Shown here piece by piece: positions 23,678 to 32,972 of a stretch of 64,000 nt of DNA. Below the pieces are notes generated by a model. The model saw only the letters and a list, made by a program, of their open reading frames with translations, was not told the origin of the DNA and ran no database searches. The first letter of the stretch is position 1, and the number at the start of each line of letters is the position of its first letter. The stretch covers positions 1-64,000 of the forward strand of contig NZ_JAANOZ010000012.1 of assembly GCF_011320115.1 (NCBI RefSeq), read 5' to 3'. A program made the translations under genes and the position numbers. This DNA comes from Croceibacterium segetis (GTDB taxonomy: Bacteria > Pseudomonadota > Alphaproteobacteria > Sphingomonadales > Sphingomonadaceae).

Positions 23678-24832
23678 GTGAAAGATTCCCCGAATCTGGT
23701 GCTGCACAATGTTCGAACCGTCCGCCTCGGCCAGGGCGTGGCGGACGCCTGCGCGACAGACATGGCCGGCGCCGGCTGCCGCCGCGTGCTCGTCATCACC
23801 GGCGCACCGATCCGGGCTCTGTGCGCGGGACCGGAGAGGGCGCTCGCAGCCGCCGGCTGCGCGACGCTGGTGCTCGAAGCAAGCGAGGGCGAACCGACCA
23901 CCGGCGATCTCGCCGCTGCCCTCGCGGCGGCGCGTGAATTCCGCGCCGACGGGGTGATCGGCCTTGGCGGGGGCAGCGCCATGGACGTTGCCAAGCTGGT
24001 CGCCGGCCTGATCGACGGGAAGCAGGACTTCGCCGAGACCGTCGGCACCGATTTGCTCTCGCCGCGCCGCATCCCGCTCGCCTGCATCCCGACGACCGCC
24101 GGCACCGGAAGCGAAGTGACACCGATCGCCATTGTCGAGGACGTCGAAGCGCAGCTGAAGAAGGGCGTCGTCAGCCCTTACCTCGTCCCGGATTTCGCCT
24201 ACCTTGACCCCGAGCTGACTCGCACGATGCCGCGCGCGGTGACCGCCGCGACCGGCATCGATGCCCTGACCCACTGCATCGAATCCTATGCCAACCGCTT
24301 CGCCCATCCTGTGGTCGACCAGTGGGCACTCGAGGGCATCCGGCTGGTCGGCCGCCATCTCGAGCGCGCCTGCGCCGATGGCGGCGACATGGAGGCGCGC
24401 GCCGGGATGCTGCGTGCAAGCCACTTGGGCGGCCAGTGCCTGGGCCCGGTGAACACCGCCGCCGTCCACGCACTCGCCTATCCGCTCGGCGGCGAGTTTC
24501 ACGTCGCGCATGGCGTCGCAAATTCGCTGCTCTTGCCGCACGTCCTGCGTTTCAATCTCGACGCGGCGCCGGCGCGCTATGCCGAAGTGGCCCGCGCGCT
24601 GGGATGTCCGACCGGGCGCGACGATGCGGAAACGGCGCTGACCGGGATCGAACGTATCGAACAACTGTCCGAAACGATCGGAATCGAGCGCCGCCTTTCG
24701 GCTTTCGGCATCAGCGACAACACGATCCCGCACATGGCCGCCGCGGCGATGACCGTGCAGAGGTTGCTGGTGCGCAATCCGCGCGAGGTGACCGAAGCCG
24801 ATGCGCGGGCAATCTACCACGCCGCACTCTAG
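23678..24832 (+). CDS. Iron-containing alcohol dehydrogenase
   Basis: A GTG start preceded by GAGGGGAGGAG gives 384 aa. Group III alcohol dehydrogenase features include GLGGGSAMDVAK for the dinucleotide, IPTTAGTGSEVTPIA, and the metal-binding set DALTHCIESY, HALAYPLGGEFHVAHGVAN. The size suits a single-domain Fe-ADH; maleylacetate reductases belong to the same superfamily and cannot be excluded. It is the first gene of a four-gene catabolic operon leading to a semialdehyde dehydrogenase, so an alcohol/aldehyde step is a reasonable guess. Confidence 0.88.
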   Translation: MKDSPNLVLHNVRTVRLGQGVADACATDMAGAGCRRVLVITGAPIRALCAGPERALAAAGCATLVLEASEGEPTTGDLAAALAAAREFRADGVIGLGGGSAMDVAKLVAGLIDGKQDFAETVGTDLLSPRRIPLACIPTTAGTGSEVTPIAIVEDVEAQLKKGVVSPYLVPDFAYLDPELTRTMPRAVTAATGIDALTHCIESYANRFAHPVVDQWALEGIRLVGRHLERACADGGDMEARAGMLRASHLGGQCLGPVNTAAVHALAYPLGGEFHVAHGVANSLLLPHVLRFNLDAAPARYAEVARALGCPTGRDDAETALTGIERIEQLSETIGIERRLSAFGISDNTIPHMAAAAMTVQRLLVRNPREVTEADARAIYHAAL

Positions 24833-24865
24833 CGAACAGAATATCAAAAGGAGATACGAGGGCCC

Positions 24866-25324
24866 ATGGCCGACGCAAACCTACTCCAGCTCAACGCCGA
24901 GTTGTCGCTCCAGCTGGCCGATTACTGGCACGAGATCGATTTCAACGGCGGGCGCGACGCCTCGAGCTATTACGTTGAAGAAGCCGAGTTCCACGGCCAA
25001 TTCGCCAGCTACATCGGGGTCGCCAAGATCCAGCAGTTCTACGATTGGCGGCGCGACCGCGGCGAAAGGCTATCGGTCCACGGATTCACCAACTTCCGGG
25101 CGCGGTTCACCGGCGAGGACAGCGCAGAGGCGAGCAACTTCCTGTTTCTCTATGCCCGCGACGGAGTTAGACCGCTGCCCAGCCACGAACCCGTGACGAT
25201 CAGCCTGGCGACGGATCGTTATGTCCGCCGCGACGGGCGCTGGCTGTGCACCTACCGCCGCTTCGAGCACCTGTTCGAAAGCGACGTCCCGGTGACCAAT
25301 CCCGACCTGGACGCGGACAAGTGA
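24866..25324 (+). CDS. Single-domain NTF2/SnoaL-like protein
   Basis: This 152-aa cytosolic protein has the cone fold pattern ADYWHEIDFNGGRDASSYYVEEAEFHG...YRSTVHGFTNFRARF-like strands and ends RRDGRWLCTYRRFEHLF, as in ring-hydroxylating dioxygenase beta-like and SnoaL-like proteins. AAGGAG lies 12 bp upstream. Its stop overlaps the GTG start of the semialdehyde dehydrogenase, showing coupled translation. No catalytic assignment is possible. Confidence 0.75.
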   Translation: MADANLLQLNAELSLQLADYWHEIDFNGGRDASSYYVEEAEFHGQFASYIGVAKIQQFYDWRRDRGERLSVHGFTNFRARFTGEDSAEASNFLFLYARDGVRPLPSHEPVTISLATDRYVRRDGRWLCTYRRFEHLFESDVPVTNPDLDADK

Positions 25325-26781
25325 CGAACCAAGTCCGCGGCGCGCTCAATAACGCCGATCTGCTCATTTCCAAGAATCTGATCAACGGTCGGTGGATCGG
25401 TGGAAACCGCGCGCCGATCGCGGTCGACGACCCCTTCACACTCGAGAGCTTCGCCGAAGTGCCGAACCTCGGTGAGAACGAAGCGAATGAAGCCGTCGCC
25501 GCCGCCGAGGTTGCGTTTCCCGCCTGGGCGGCCCGGCCTGCCAGGGAGCGAGGCGCGATCCTGCGCCGCTGGTTCGAACTGCTCGTGGCCAACCGGGACG
25601 ACATCGCCCGGCTGATCACGCGCGAAAACGGCAAGACTTATAAGGAAGCGCAAGGCGAGTTCGATTACGGTGCCGGTTTCATCGAATTCTACGCTGACGA
25701 AGCGACCCGCGCCTTGGGCGAAATGATCCCCGCCCCGGTGCCGGGCCGCCGGCTTTACGCCGAGCGCGAGCCGCTCGGGGTCGCCGCGGCGATCACTCCG
25801 TGGAACTTCCCGCTGGCGATGCTCACCCGAAAAGTCGGCCCGGCGCTGGCGGCTGGGTGCACCATGGTCGCCAAGCCCGCCAGCGCCACCCCCTTGACCG
25901 CGCTTGCCTTCGCCCGGCTGGGGGAAGAGGCGGGCGTACCCAGAGGCGTGTTCAACATCGTCACCGGCTCGGCCCGGTTGATCGGCGGCGTGCTCACCGC
26001 CTCGCCGGTGGTGCGCAAGCTTTCCTTCACCGGTTCGACCGAAATCGGCGTGCAGCTCTACCGCGAATGCGCCGGTACGATGAAGAAGCTCGGCCTCGAG
26101 CTCGGCGGCAACGCGCCGCTGCTCGTTTTCGACGACGCCGACCTCGAGACGGCTGTCGAAGCGGCGCTGGTCGCCAAGTTCAGGAACGGCGGCCAAAGCT
26201 GCATCGCCGCCAACCGCATTTATGTGCAGGACGGCATTCGCGAGGCGTTTCTGAGCGCCTTCGGTGAGCGTGTCGGCGCGATGCGCGCGGGCGATGGGTT
26301 CGATCCCGCGAACGACATTGGTCCGCTGATCGACGACGCCGGCAAGGCGAAGGTGGCAGAGCACCGCGACGATGCCCTGGCGCGCGGCGCGCGTCTCGTG
26401 GTCGAGGGCGGCGAAGCGCAGGGCCGGCTGTTTGCACCAACCCTACTCGCTGACGTGCCGGCCGATGCCCAGATCGCGCACGAAGAGACATTCGGTCCGC
26501 TCGCCGGCGTGATCGGCTTCGCCACGCTGGAGGAAGGTCTGCAGCTGGCCAACGCGACCGATTTCGGCCTGGCCGCCTATTTGTGCAGCGAGGACCCCAA
26601 GACCATCGCCAGGGTTTCACGCGGGCTGGAGAGCGGGATGGTCGGGATCAACACCGGGCTGATTTCGACCCCCGCCGCACCGTTCGGCGGCGTCAAGATG
26701 AGTGGTCTCGGCAAGGAAGGCTCGCACCACGGGCTCGAGGAATACCTCAACATCAAGTATCTCTGCCAGGCGCGTTTGTAA
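25321..26781 (+). CDS. NAD(P)-dependent aldehyde (succinate-semialdehyde-type) dehydrogenase
   Basis: The GTG at 25321 overlaps the preceding stop (GTGA) and gives 486 aa, normal for the family. Motifs: [21 protein letters not shown] for the cofactor, [21 protein letters not shown] with the general-base Glu, and [10 protein letters not shown] with catalytic Cys294. The C-terminal [23 protein letters not shown] is typical of GabD-like enzymes. It would oxidise a semialdehyde produced upstream in the pathway. Confidence 0.92.
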   Translation: MTNQVRGALNNADLLISKNLINGRWIGGNRAPIAVDDPFTLESFAEVPNLGENEANEAVAAAEVAFPAWAARPARERGAILRRWFELLVANRDDIARLITRENGKTYKEAQGEFDYGAGFIEFYADEATRALGEMIPAPVPGRRLYAEREPLGVAAAITPWNFPLAMLTRKVGPALAAGCTMVAKPASATPLTALAFARLGEEAGVPRGVFNIVTGSARLIGGVLTASPVVRKLSFTGSTEIGVQLYRECAGTMKKLGLELGGNAPLLVFDDADLETAVEAALVAKFRNGGQSCIAANRIYVQDGIREAFLSAFGERVGAMRAGDGFDPANDIGPLIDDAGKAKVAEHRDDALARGARLVVEGGEAQGRLFAPTLLADVPADAQIAHEETFGPLAGVIGFATLEEGLQLANATDFGLAAYLCSEDPKTIARVSRGLESGMVGINTGLISTPAAPFGGVKMSGLGKEGSHHGLEEYLNIKYLCQARL

Positions 26782-26791
26782 GGAGGCGCGG

Positions 26792-27727
26792 GTGCGCAAG
26801 TCGAACAAAGTCATCATCACCTGCGCGCCGACTGGCTCGATCCACACCCCTTCAATGTCGCCGCACCTCCCGGTGACGCCCGACCAGATCGCCGAGGCGG
26901 CGCTGGGCGCTGCCGAGGCGGGCGCGGCCGTGCTCCACCTCCACGCGCGCAACCTGGCCGACGGGAGCCCCAGCCCCAAGGCAGAGGACTTCTTGGCATT
27001 CCTGCCCCGCATCAAACAGGGGACGGACGCGGTGATCAACATCTCGACCGGCGGCAGCGCGACGATGACCCTCGACGCCCGGCTCGAAGGCGCTCATGCC
27101 GCGAAACCGGAGCTGTGCAGCCTCAACATGGGGCCACTGATCTTCGACTTCTCGGGGGCCGGGAAACGCGTTGCAGAATGGCAGTACGGCTGGGAGCGCG
27201 AGTACGTCGAGAGCAGCCGTGGCCGGATCATGTACAACGACAACGCGTTCATCGAACGCATCATGGTCGAGGTCGGCCAGGCTTACGGCACGAAATTCGA
27301 GTTCGAATGCTACGACACCGGCCATCTCTACACCCTCGCCCACTTCGTCGACCGGAAGCTCGTCGAACCGCCGTTCCTGATCCAGGCGGTGGTCGGCATC
27401 CTCGGCGGTATCGGGCCTGACCCGCGCAACCTGGCGCACATGACGACGGTGGCCGACAGCCTGTTCGGCGACGACTACATTCTCTCGGCGTTCGCCGCCG
27501 GGCGCCACCAGATGGACTTCTGCACCCAGTCGGTGCTTCTCGGCGGCCACGCGCGGGTCGGGCTGGAAGACAGCCTGTTCATCGGCAAGGGAGAGCTCGC
27601 CACGAGCAACGCGCAGCAAGTCGCGCGCATCCGCTCGATCGTCGAGGCGCTCGGCCGCGAGGTCGCCACCCCGGCCGAGGCGCGCCTAATGCTCGGCCTC
27701 AAGGGAGGAGACCGCGTCGCATTCTGA
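26792..27727 (+). CDS. Beta-keto acid cleavage enzyme (BKACE / Kce family)
   Basis: A GTG start with AGGAGG 5-10 bp upstream gives 311 aa. The BKACE hallmarks are KVIITCAPTGSIHTP at the N-terminus, the metal-binding LHLHAR and the later CYDTGHL and GGIGPDPRNLAHM. These enzymes cleave beta-keto acids with acetyl-CoA to give acetoacetate and a CoA ester; 3-keto-5-aminohexanoate is the founding substrate but many others are used. It is the last gene of the ADH-NTF2-SSADH-BKACE operon, which then ends at a hairpin cluster. Confidence 0.9.
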   Translation: MRKSNKVIITCAPTGSIHTPSMSPHLPVTPDQIAEAALGAAEAGAAVLHLHARNLADGSPSPKAEDFLAFLPRIKQGTDAVINISTGGSATMTLDARLEGAHAAKPELCSLNMGPLIFDFSGAGKRVAEWQYGWEREYVESSRGRIMYNDNAFIERIMVEVGQAYGTKFEFECYDTGHLYTLAHFVDRKLVEPPFLIQAVVGILGGIGPDPRNLAHMTTVADSLFGDDYILSAFAAGRHQMDFCTQSVLLGGHARVGLEDSLFIGKGELATSNAQQVARIRSIVEALGREVATPAEARLMLGLKGGDRVAF

Positions 27728-27744
27728 CAATCCGGTAAAACAGA

Positions 27745-27830
27745 GGCCCGACGCGAAAGCGCCGGGCCCCAGGGAGGAAGGATTGCGGCACGCCGCAATC
27801 GAACCGCGGCGTCTCGCAGAAGCGCCGCGG
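27745..27830. terminator. Three consecutive hairpins between convergent genes
   Basis: Hairpin 1 is GGCCCG-A-CGC/GAAA/GCG-C-CGGGCC (27745-27768). Hairpin 2 is GATTGCGGC/AC/GCCGCAATC (27781-27800). Hairpin 3 is CCGCGGCG with CGCCGCGG (27804-27830). They fill the gap between BKACE and the second TonB receptor, which run toward each other. No T-run follows, so they may act as RNA-end barriers or a bidirectional terminator. Confidence 0.5.
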
Positions 27831-27840
27831 CGGATTCGTC

Positions 27841-30426
27841 TCAGAAGCGCTTGCTGACCGTCAGGTGCCATTCGCGCGGTTGCGCCGGCTGGGCGTCTGT
27901 CTGCGGATAGCCGAGCCCCTGATAATCGAACACGTTCACGTAGTAGAATTTGTCGAACAGGTTCGTGACGCCCAGCGCGACGCTGAAATCGTAGGGATCG
28001 TTCTGGTAAGTGATCCGGCCGTTGAACAGCGCCTTCGCGGGCATCAGGTCGTTATATTTCGTCGAAGTGCCGCTGACGATCTGATTCGATTCGTACGTCA
28101 TATCGATCCGCGGAGTGATCGAGCCTTCGATGGACGGGTGTTCGATCGTGTACTGAATGCCCGCGCTAGCGGTCCAGAACGGATTGTTCTGTCGGCGGTT
28201 CACGGTCCGCGCGGCGATGTCCGGCGCCTTGAGTTTCGACCAGCCAAGTGAGCCGTTGATCAGCAGACCGTCGATCGGGTTTGCCGTCAACTCCGCTTCG
28301 AAGCCCCGGATCGTCGCTGGCTGGTTGCGGAAGTAGGTGCGGCCGAGACAGACAATGCCTGTGCCGGGAGCGACACGCGTCGTGCTGCATTGAGTTGATC
28401 CGGGAGGGCCCCCGGGGAGCGGGATCAGCTGCTGGTCGCCGACTTGCGGTTGCCCCTGATCGTTAAGCAGCGCTTCGGCGCCGCCGATCCCGGTCGGGCG
28501 ATTGTTGAAATCCGTGTAGAATCCGGCCAGGTTCATCCGAAGCCGCCGGTCGAACATGTCCATCTTCGCGCCGAGTTCGTAGGCGATGTCCTCGTTGCCG
28601 TCGAACTGCGCCACCTGGGTGTATTGCAGCGGACGCGGATTGTAGCCGGGCAGCGTGTAGCCGGTCGAAGCTGAGGCGTAGAGCAACATGTTGTCGTTCG
28701 GCTGGAAGTTCGCGCCGGCCTTCCAGCTGAACTTCTTCTGCTTGGGCACCACGGTGAACTTGATGTCCGAGCTGGTGACAGCCGGGCTGAGGTCCGATAC
28801 ATTCGAGAAGTTCACGACCTTCTTATCGTCGGCATAACGGCCGCCGAGGACGATACCGAAGCGCTCGCCGAAGGGCCGCACCGTTGCGTTGGCGAACACC
28901 GCCTTGCTGGTTGGAGTGTAGAACGTGTGCAGTGAACGCTGCAGACCCGAACTACCCTGGATCAGTGATGCGAACTGCTCGCCCTTCGCCTTGAAGTAGA
29001 ACAGGCCGCCGACCCAGTCGACCAGGTCGGACTTGCCCGATAGGCGCAACTCGGCGTGGTCGTAGCTCTGGATCAGGTGATTGATAACGTGTTCGACCAC
29101 GAGCGGCATGCCGTCGGTGTCGAATGTGTGCGTCTCATCGGTCTTGCGGTGTGCGACGACCGCGCTCAGCTCCATGCCTCCGCCGAAGCTCCAGTTGAAC
29201 TTGCCCGACGCTCCCCAGTTAGTGAAGTCGTTGTGGTTGGGGATGACGTAGCCGCCCCGCGTGCACTCACCCGTGATGGGCGACTTGCTGCCGTTGTAGT
29301 AAGTATTGCCCGGGATGACCGTGCACGCCGCGATGCGGTCGGTGTACGTAACGTAAGTGGAGTACGGATCGCCGGTCATGAAGCGGCGGTCGATTGTCAG
29401 GCCGAAGTACGCCGCCTGGCTCCGCATGTTGCCGTTCGCGCGGGCCGGATCGATATCGACGATCGAGTCTGCCGGGTTATCCGACAGGTCGCGAATGTAA
29501 TCGCCGGTGACGGTGACCTTGAGATCACTCGACGGCTCCCACATCAGGCTGCCACGCGCGCCGCGCACATCGGTGCCGCCGTAGTGGCCGATCACACAGC
29601 TCCCCGGGGCATTCGAAAAGGTTCCTTGTAGCGGACTGGTGACGGGGAACGAGCCGGCGAGTTGCGGCGTGCCACGGCGGTTCATCTCGCAGGTGAAGTC
29701 GAGCTCTTTCTGGTAACCGGTCTGCTTCTTCGACAGCCCGGAGACGAGCAGCGCAGCGGTGTTGCCAAGCGGCAGGTTGAACCCGGCGCGCAAGTCCACC
29801 CGATTGAACGAACCCGTCGTCACGTCTGCATAGCCCGACACCTCGTGCAACTTCGGTTGTCGGGCGACGATGTTGATCGCGCCCGCAAGTGTATTGCGAC
29901 CGAACAGCGTGCCTTGGGGTCCGCGCAGAACTTCGATGTGATCGATGTCGAGCAGGTCGAAGTTGGCCCCGAGGAGGATCGGATAGTAAACATCGTCCAC
30001 ATAGAAGGCGACCGGGTTCTCGGCGCCGAGGCCGGTGTCGGTCGAGCCGATGCCGCGGATGAACGCCGAGATGCCGGGACCGAAGGCGCCCTGCACGCGC
30101 CGGAACTGAGCATTGGGGACGACCGAAGTCAGGTCGCCCATATTGGTGATGCCGCGCGCCTCCAGCGCCTCGGCCGTGACAGCGGTGATCGCAATCGGGG
30201 TATCCTGCAGGTTGGTCGCCTGCCGCGTAGCGGTAACGAGAATCTCGTCGATACCGGCTTTAGCGTTCTCGGCGTCCTTGGAATCGACAGGTGCCGGGGC
30301 GGCCGTGTCCTGTGCGCAGGCCACGCCAGGCATTGCAGCAGCGAGCGCCAGCGCGCCTGCGGACAAGGAGTATGCCACTTGCCCGGCCCGAGCGCGATGT
30401 TTCGAACTGTTCCCTGCGATCCTCAT
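27841..30426 (-). CDS. TonB-dependent outer-membrane receptor 2
   Basis: The 861-aa precursor has a signal peptide (to about residue 39, VACAQ), a TonB-box-like EILVTATRQ, the plug (IEVLRGPQGTLFGRN) and a barrel ending REWHLTVSKRF. It is a paralogue of receptor 1: plug and barrel segments run parallel, including the rare DDVYYPILLGANFDLLD segment. As in the first set, a sialidase-fold gene and an amidohydrolase lie directly upstream on the same strand, so the receptor-enzyme pairing is duplicated. Confidence 0.92.
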   Translation of the reverse strand: MRIAGNSSKHRARAGQVAYSLSAGALALAAAMPGVACAQDTAAPAPVDSKDAENAKAGIDEILVTATRQATNLQDTPIAITAVTAEALEARGITNMGDLTSVVPNAQFRRVQGAFGPGISAFIRGIGSTDTGLGAENPVAFYVDDVYYPILLGANFDLLDIDHIEVLRGPQGTLFGRNTLAGAINIVARQPKLHEVSGYADVTTGSFNRVDLRAGFNLPLGNTAALLVSGLSKKQTGYQKELDFTCEMNRRGTPQLAGSFPVTSPLQGTFSNAPGSCVIGHYGGTDVRGARGSLMWEPSSDLKVTVTGDYIRDLSDNPADSIVDIDPARANGNMRSQAAYFGLTIDRRFMTGDPYSTYVTYTDRIAACTVIPGNTYYNGSKSPITGECTRGGYVIPNHNDFTNWGASGKFNWSFGGGMELSAVVAHRKTDETHTFDTDGMPLVVEHVINHLIQSYDHAELRLSGKSDLVDWVGGLFYFKAKGEQFASLIQGSSGLQRSLHTFYTPTSKAVFANATVRPFGERFGIVLGGRYADDKKVVNFSNVSDLSPAVTSSDIKFTVVPKQKKFSWKAGANFQPNDNMLLYASASTGYTLPGYNPRPLQYTQVAQFDGNEDIAYELGAKMDMFDRRLRMNLAGFYTDFNNRPTGIGGAEALLNDQGQPQVGDQQLIPLPGGPPGSTQCSTTRVAPGTGIVCLGRTYFRNQPATIRGFEAELTANPIDGLLINGSLGWSKLKAPDIAARTVNRRQNNPFWTASAGIQYTIEHPSIEGSITPRIDMTYESNQIVSGTSTKYNDLMPAKALFNGRITYQNDPYDFSVALGVTNLFDKFYYVNVFDYQGLGYPQTDAQPAQPREWHLTVSKRF

Positions 30427-30567
30427 GGTAGCTCCTCCTGCCTCTTGTCGTCATGGCTGCATTTGGCGCCACGTTCGCGCGCGTTCTGCCGGCTCGGAGG
30501 GTTGACCGCTTGCCCCGTAAGGCTCTGGCCTATGCTGTATTTGACATCGACAACTGGCGAAGGAGTG

Positions 30568-31728
30568 TCAGTCGATCGTGAATATGCTGCGTTCAATATG
30601 GCGGACCCCGCCATTGGCCTGGATGGGATCGTCCTTGCTGTTGAAATAGTACAGCGTGCCCACGGTGTTCCCGTCAATCAGCCACGAGTTCGGATAGCCG
30701 AGGTCCCAGCTGCCGCCATCGTCGCGAACGATGATTTCGGGTCCCCAACTTTTGCCGCCGTCTTCGCTTACCGTCGCGCGTATGCCGGCGGGCATCAGGC
30801 GATAACCGTACACACAGACGATGCGCCCGTCTGGCATGACCACCAGGTTGCCCGGCGCGCCGTAGTCGTTCACGCGACTGAGAAAGCCCCAGGTTTCACC
30901 CCCATCGTCAGAGTAGAACACCTCTGACCACATCACGCCGGTGGGATCGCGCTGGCAGCGGGTGATACACAGGATCCGCCCGCTCGGGAGCATATAGCCG
31001 CGTGGATAAAACCAGCGATGACCGACGAAGGCAACGCTCGGGTCTGCGTAATTGCCGTCGGCATTGCCGAAGGGGTCCTCGTAGGGTGTCACGTAGGATA
31101 TGAAGTGGAATTCGCGGCCTTCGTTAGTGCTGCCATAGACCAGCGGGTGGCGATGGGTGTTGTCCTTGTCGACGGAGAACATGAACACCAACAGGCGCCC
31201 GTCCGGCCGAACCAGCGTCGATTGGACGCCGGTCATCGAAGCGATGCCTTCGAGCGCAAGGAGGATCGTTGGCCCCCAGGTCTTGCCGCCATCGCGCGAC
31301 AGTCGCGCGGTGCCTTGCGTGCCGGCGGTGGCGAAGCCGCCCATGCTCCCGCTCGACACCAGCACGTTCTGGTCGAGGTAGTTCACCGGCTCGGCGAAGG
31401 CCGCCGGCATATTCTCGCGCTTCATCCCGCGACCTTCCCCGCCAGGCCCGGCCATCATGTCGTACTGCGGGCCGCTCCAGGACCGGCCTCGGTCGTTCGA
31501 GCGCACGGTGACGGTCCGCGGGTTGGAGCTGTTCTTCCCGAGAACGTCGTGGCGGATTTTTGAACCGTCATCGTAAGCCACGGTGCGGGTCGCAAAATTG
31601 GCGATCAGCGTGCCGTCGCCGGTCTGCCAGAAGCCGCTAGTGAAAGGCCACGAGCAGAACTCGTCCTCACGCCGATAGACGACCCCGTGATCGACCTGGC
31701 TGGGCCGGCGTGGCGGAGCGAACTTCAT
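30568..31728 (-). CDS. Sialidase-fold (BNR/Asp-box) protein, paralogue 3
   Basis: From the ATG at 31728 the protein is 386 aa. Asp-boxes are SNDRGRSW, SRDGGKTW, SDDGGETW and SEDGGKSW; the blocks PRGYMLPSGRILC, IIVRDDGGSWDLGYPNSW and ERSIFTID match paralogues 1 and 2. Unlike these it has no visible signal peptide, so either the true start is upstream without homology or the protein stays in the cytoplasm. The open frame runs on to 32226 but that part is antisense-like over the amidohydrolase gene and was not used. It begins 24 bp after the amidohydrolase stop. Confidence 0.78.
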   Translation of the reverse strand: MKFAPPRRPSQVDHGVVYRREDEFCSWPFTSGFWQTGDGTLIANFATRTVAYDDGSKIRHDVLGKNSSNPRTVTVRSNDRGRSWSGPQYDMMAGPGGEGRGMKRENMPAAFAEPVNYLDQNVLVSSGSMGGFATAGTQGTARLSRDGGKTWGPTILLALEGIASMTGVQSTLVRPDGRLLVFMFSVDKDNTHRHPLVYGSTNEGREFHFISYVTPYEDPFGNADGNYADPSVAFVGHRWFYPRGYMLPSGRILCITRCQRDPTGVMWSEVFYSDDGGETWGFLSRVNDYGAPGNLVVMPDGRIVCVYGYRLMPAGIRATVSEDGGKSWGPEIIVRDDGGSWDLGYPNSWLIDGNTVGTLYYFNSKDDPIQANGGVRHIERSIFTID

Positions 31729-31751
31729 CGGCGTGCCCTGCGATCGCGCGC

Positions 31752-32729
31752 TCAGGCCGGGCGCCCGCCGGGAATAAAGACCCGGGTAGCGGTATCGTGG
31801 AACAGGGCCTTCTGCTCCGCCTGAGACAGGCCCGAACCCGAATCGAGAGCGTATTGCACCCAGCCGAACATCGACCCGGGGGTGTTCCCGACGTCGCTCC
31901 CCCAGACCATTTTGTCCGCCGAGAAGGTCTTGACCATGTATTCGAGGAACGGCTTGGGATCCACACCCTGGGTGTGGAACTGCTCGATCAGCAGCGTGGT
32001 GTATTTGTAGTAGACGTTGGGCAGCTTTGCGAGCGCGATGTGCTCCGGCGTCAGGCCTTGCGTGGCCGGCAGATCTTTCGGCCGCGGAAAGCCGATGTGG
32101 TCGAGCACGATGTTCACGCGCGGATACTTCACGGCGAACTGCGCCACCGTGGCCATGGCATTCGCCATATTGCCGCCAATCGGCATCAGCACCACTGCGA
32201 GACCCAGCGAATTCGCCGCTTCCCACGATGCGGTTGCGGCGTCGCTAAGGAAGACGTAGCTGCCGCTCTTGTCCGGGCTGCTTGTCCAACGCACGCCGGA
32301 AATCCGGTTGTCCCTGGTGAACTTTTCAAGCAGCGCAGGGCCATCCTTTGCCACAGGATCGGTGATCACCACCGGGACAATCCGGTCGGGATGGTCTTTC
32401 GCGATGTCGAGCAAATAGCTGTTATCGGTCTGGTAGGTGCTGTTGTACTGCACCCCGCAGCCCTTCTCGATCCCGCACTCGTCCCAGAACGCGAAGATTT
32501 CCTTCGGTGTCTGCGGATAGCGCATAGCCTTGGCAACCATGACTTCCGGACCGTAGCGGCTTCGGGTTGCCTTGAACGGGTACTTGTCAACATCGTTTGT
32601 GTAGAAGTGTGCATGGGTGTCGAACAGCTTGAACGACGGTTTTATGACATGGGCGAAGGCGGCCTTCGGCAGCAACGCTACGCCGGCTACGGCGATACCC
32701 GATCCAATGAGCATGCGACGATCTATCAT
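31752..32729 (-). CDS. Exported amidohydrolase (TIM-barrel) 2
   Basis: The 325-aa enzyme starts with a Tat/Sec-like signal (DRRMLIGSGIAVAGVALLPKAAFA). The metal motif FDTHAHF follows, then VNIVLDHIGFPRPKDLP and VWGSDVGNTP with the catalytic Asp. It is distantly related to amidohydrolase 1 (19790-20731) but exported. It sits between a sialidase-fold gene and a decayed copy of the same family, consistent with a role on the same substrate in the periplasm. Confidence 0.82.
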   Translation of the reverse strand: MIDRRMLIGSGIAVAGVALLPKAAFAHVIKPSFKLFDTHAHFYTNDVDKYPFKATRSRYGPEVMVAKAMRYPQTPKEIFAFWDECGIEKGCGVQYNSTYQTDNSYLLDIAKDHPDRIVPVVITDPVAKDGPALLEKFTRDNRISGVRWTSSPDKSGSYVFLSDAATASWEAANSLGLAVVLMPIGGNMANAMATVAQFAVKYPRVNIVLDHIGFPRPKDLPATQGLTPEHIALAKLPNVYYKYTTLLIEQFHTQGVDPKPFLEYMVKTFSADKMVWGSDVGNTPGSMFGWVQYALDSGSGLSQAEQKALFHDTATRVFIPGGRPA

Positions 32730-32799
32730 GTGCTGAAACCTTTCCCCAGGATCTGCTCGGCGACGCGCAAGCGAATCGGTCCATCTTCATAGGGCACCC

Positions 32800-32960
32800 T
32801 GCTGCCGGCAACTTGATGACGGCGGCGTTGCGAACGAACTGGATCGTCCTGTTGTTCAAGTTATTGAGCTCTCCGACGCAGTTGTCGGGGAGGGCCTAGG
32901 CCTTGGGACGCCCAGATCCCGGCTGCCATGTTGTCGCGGACGATCGGCCCAGCCTTGCAG
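32800..32960 (-). pseudogene. Relic of a fourth sialidase-fold gene (C-terminal part)
   Basis: The minus strand here preserves, with indels, the C-terminal blocks of the three intact paralogues. GGGCC..ATCGTCCGCGAC and GGGATCTGGG correspond to GP-IIVRDDGGSWDLGYPN. Further along NNRTIQFVRNA aligns with FNSKDD-IQANGGVRH. No continuous frame remains. Ends are approximate. The relic lies between the cupin and amidohydrolase 2 genes, showing that the sialidase-fold gene was present in yet another copy. Confidence 0.55.
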
Positions 32961-32972
32961 CCCGCCAGTCCG

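Noticed and set aside
31729-32226. N-terminal extension of sialidase-fold paralogue 3
   Set aside because: The segment is an alternate frame of amidohydrolase 2 and does not align with the other paralogues.
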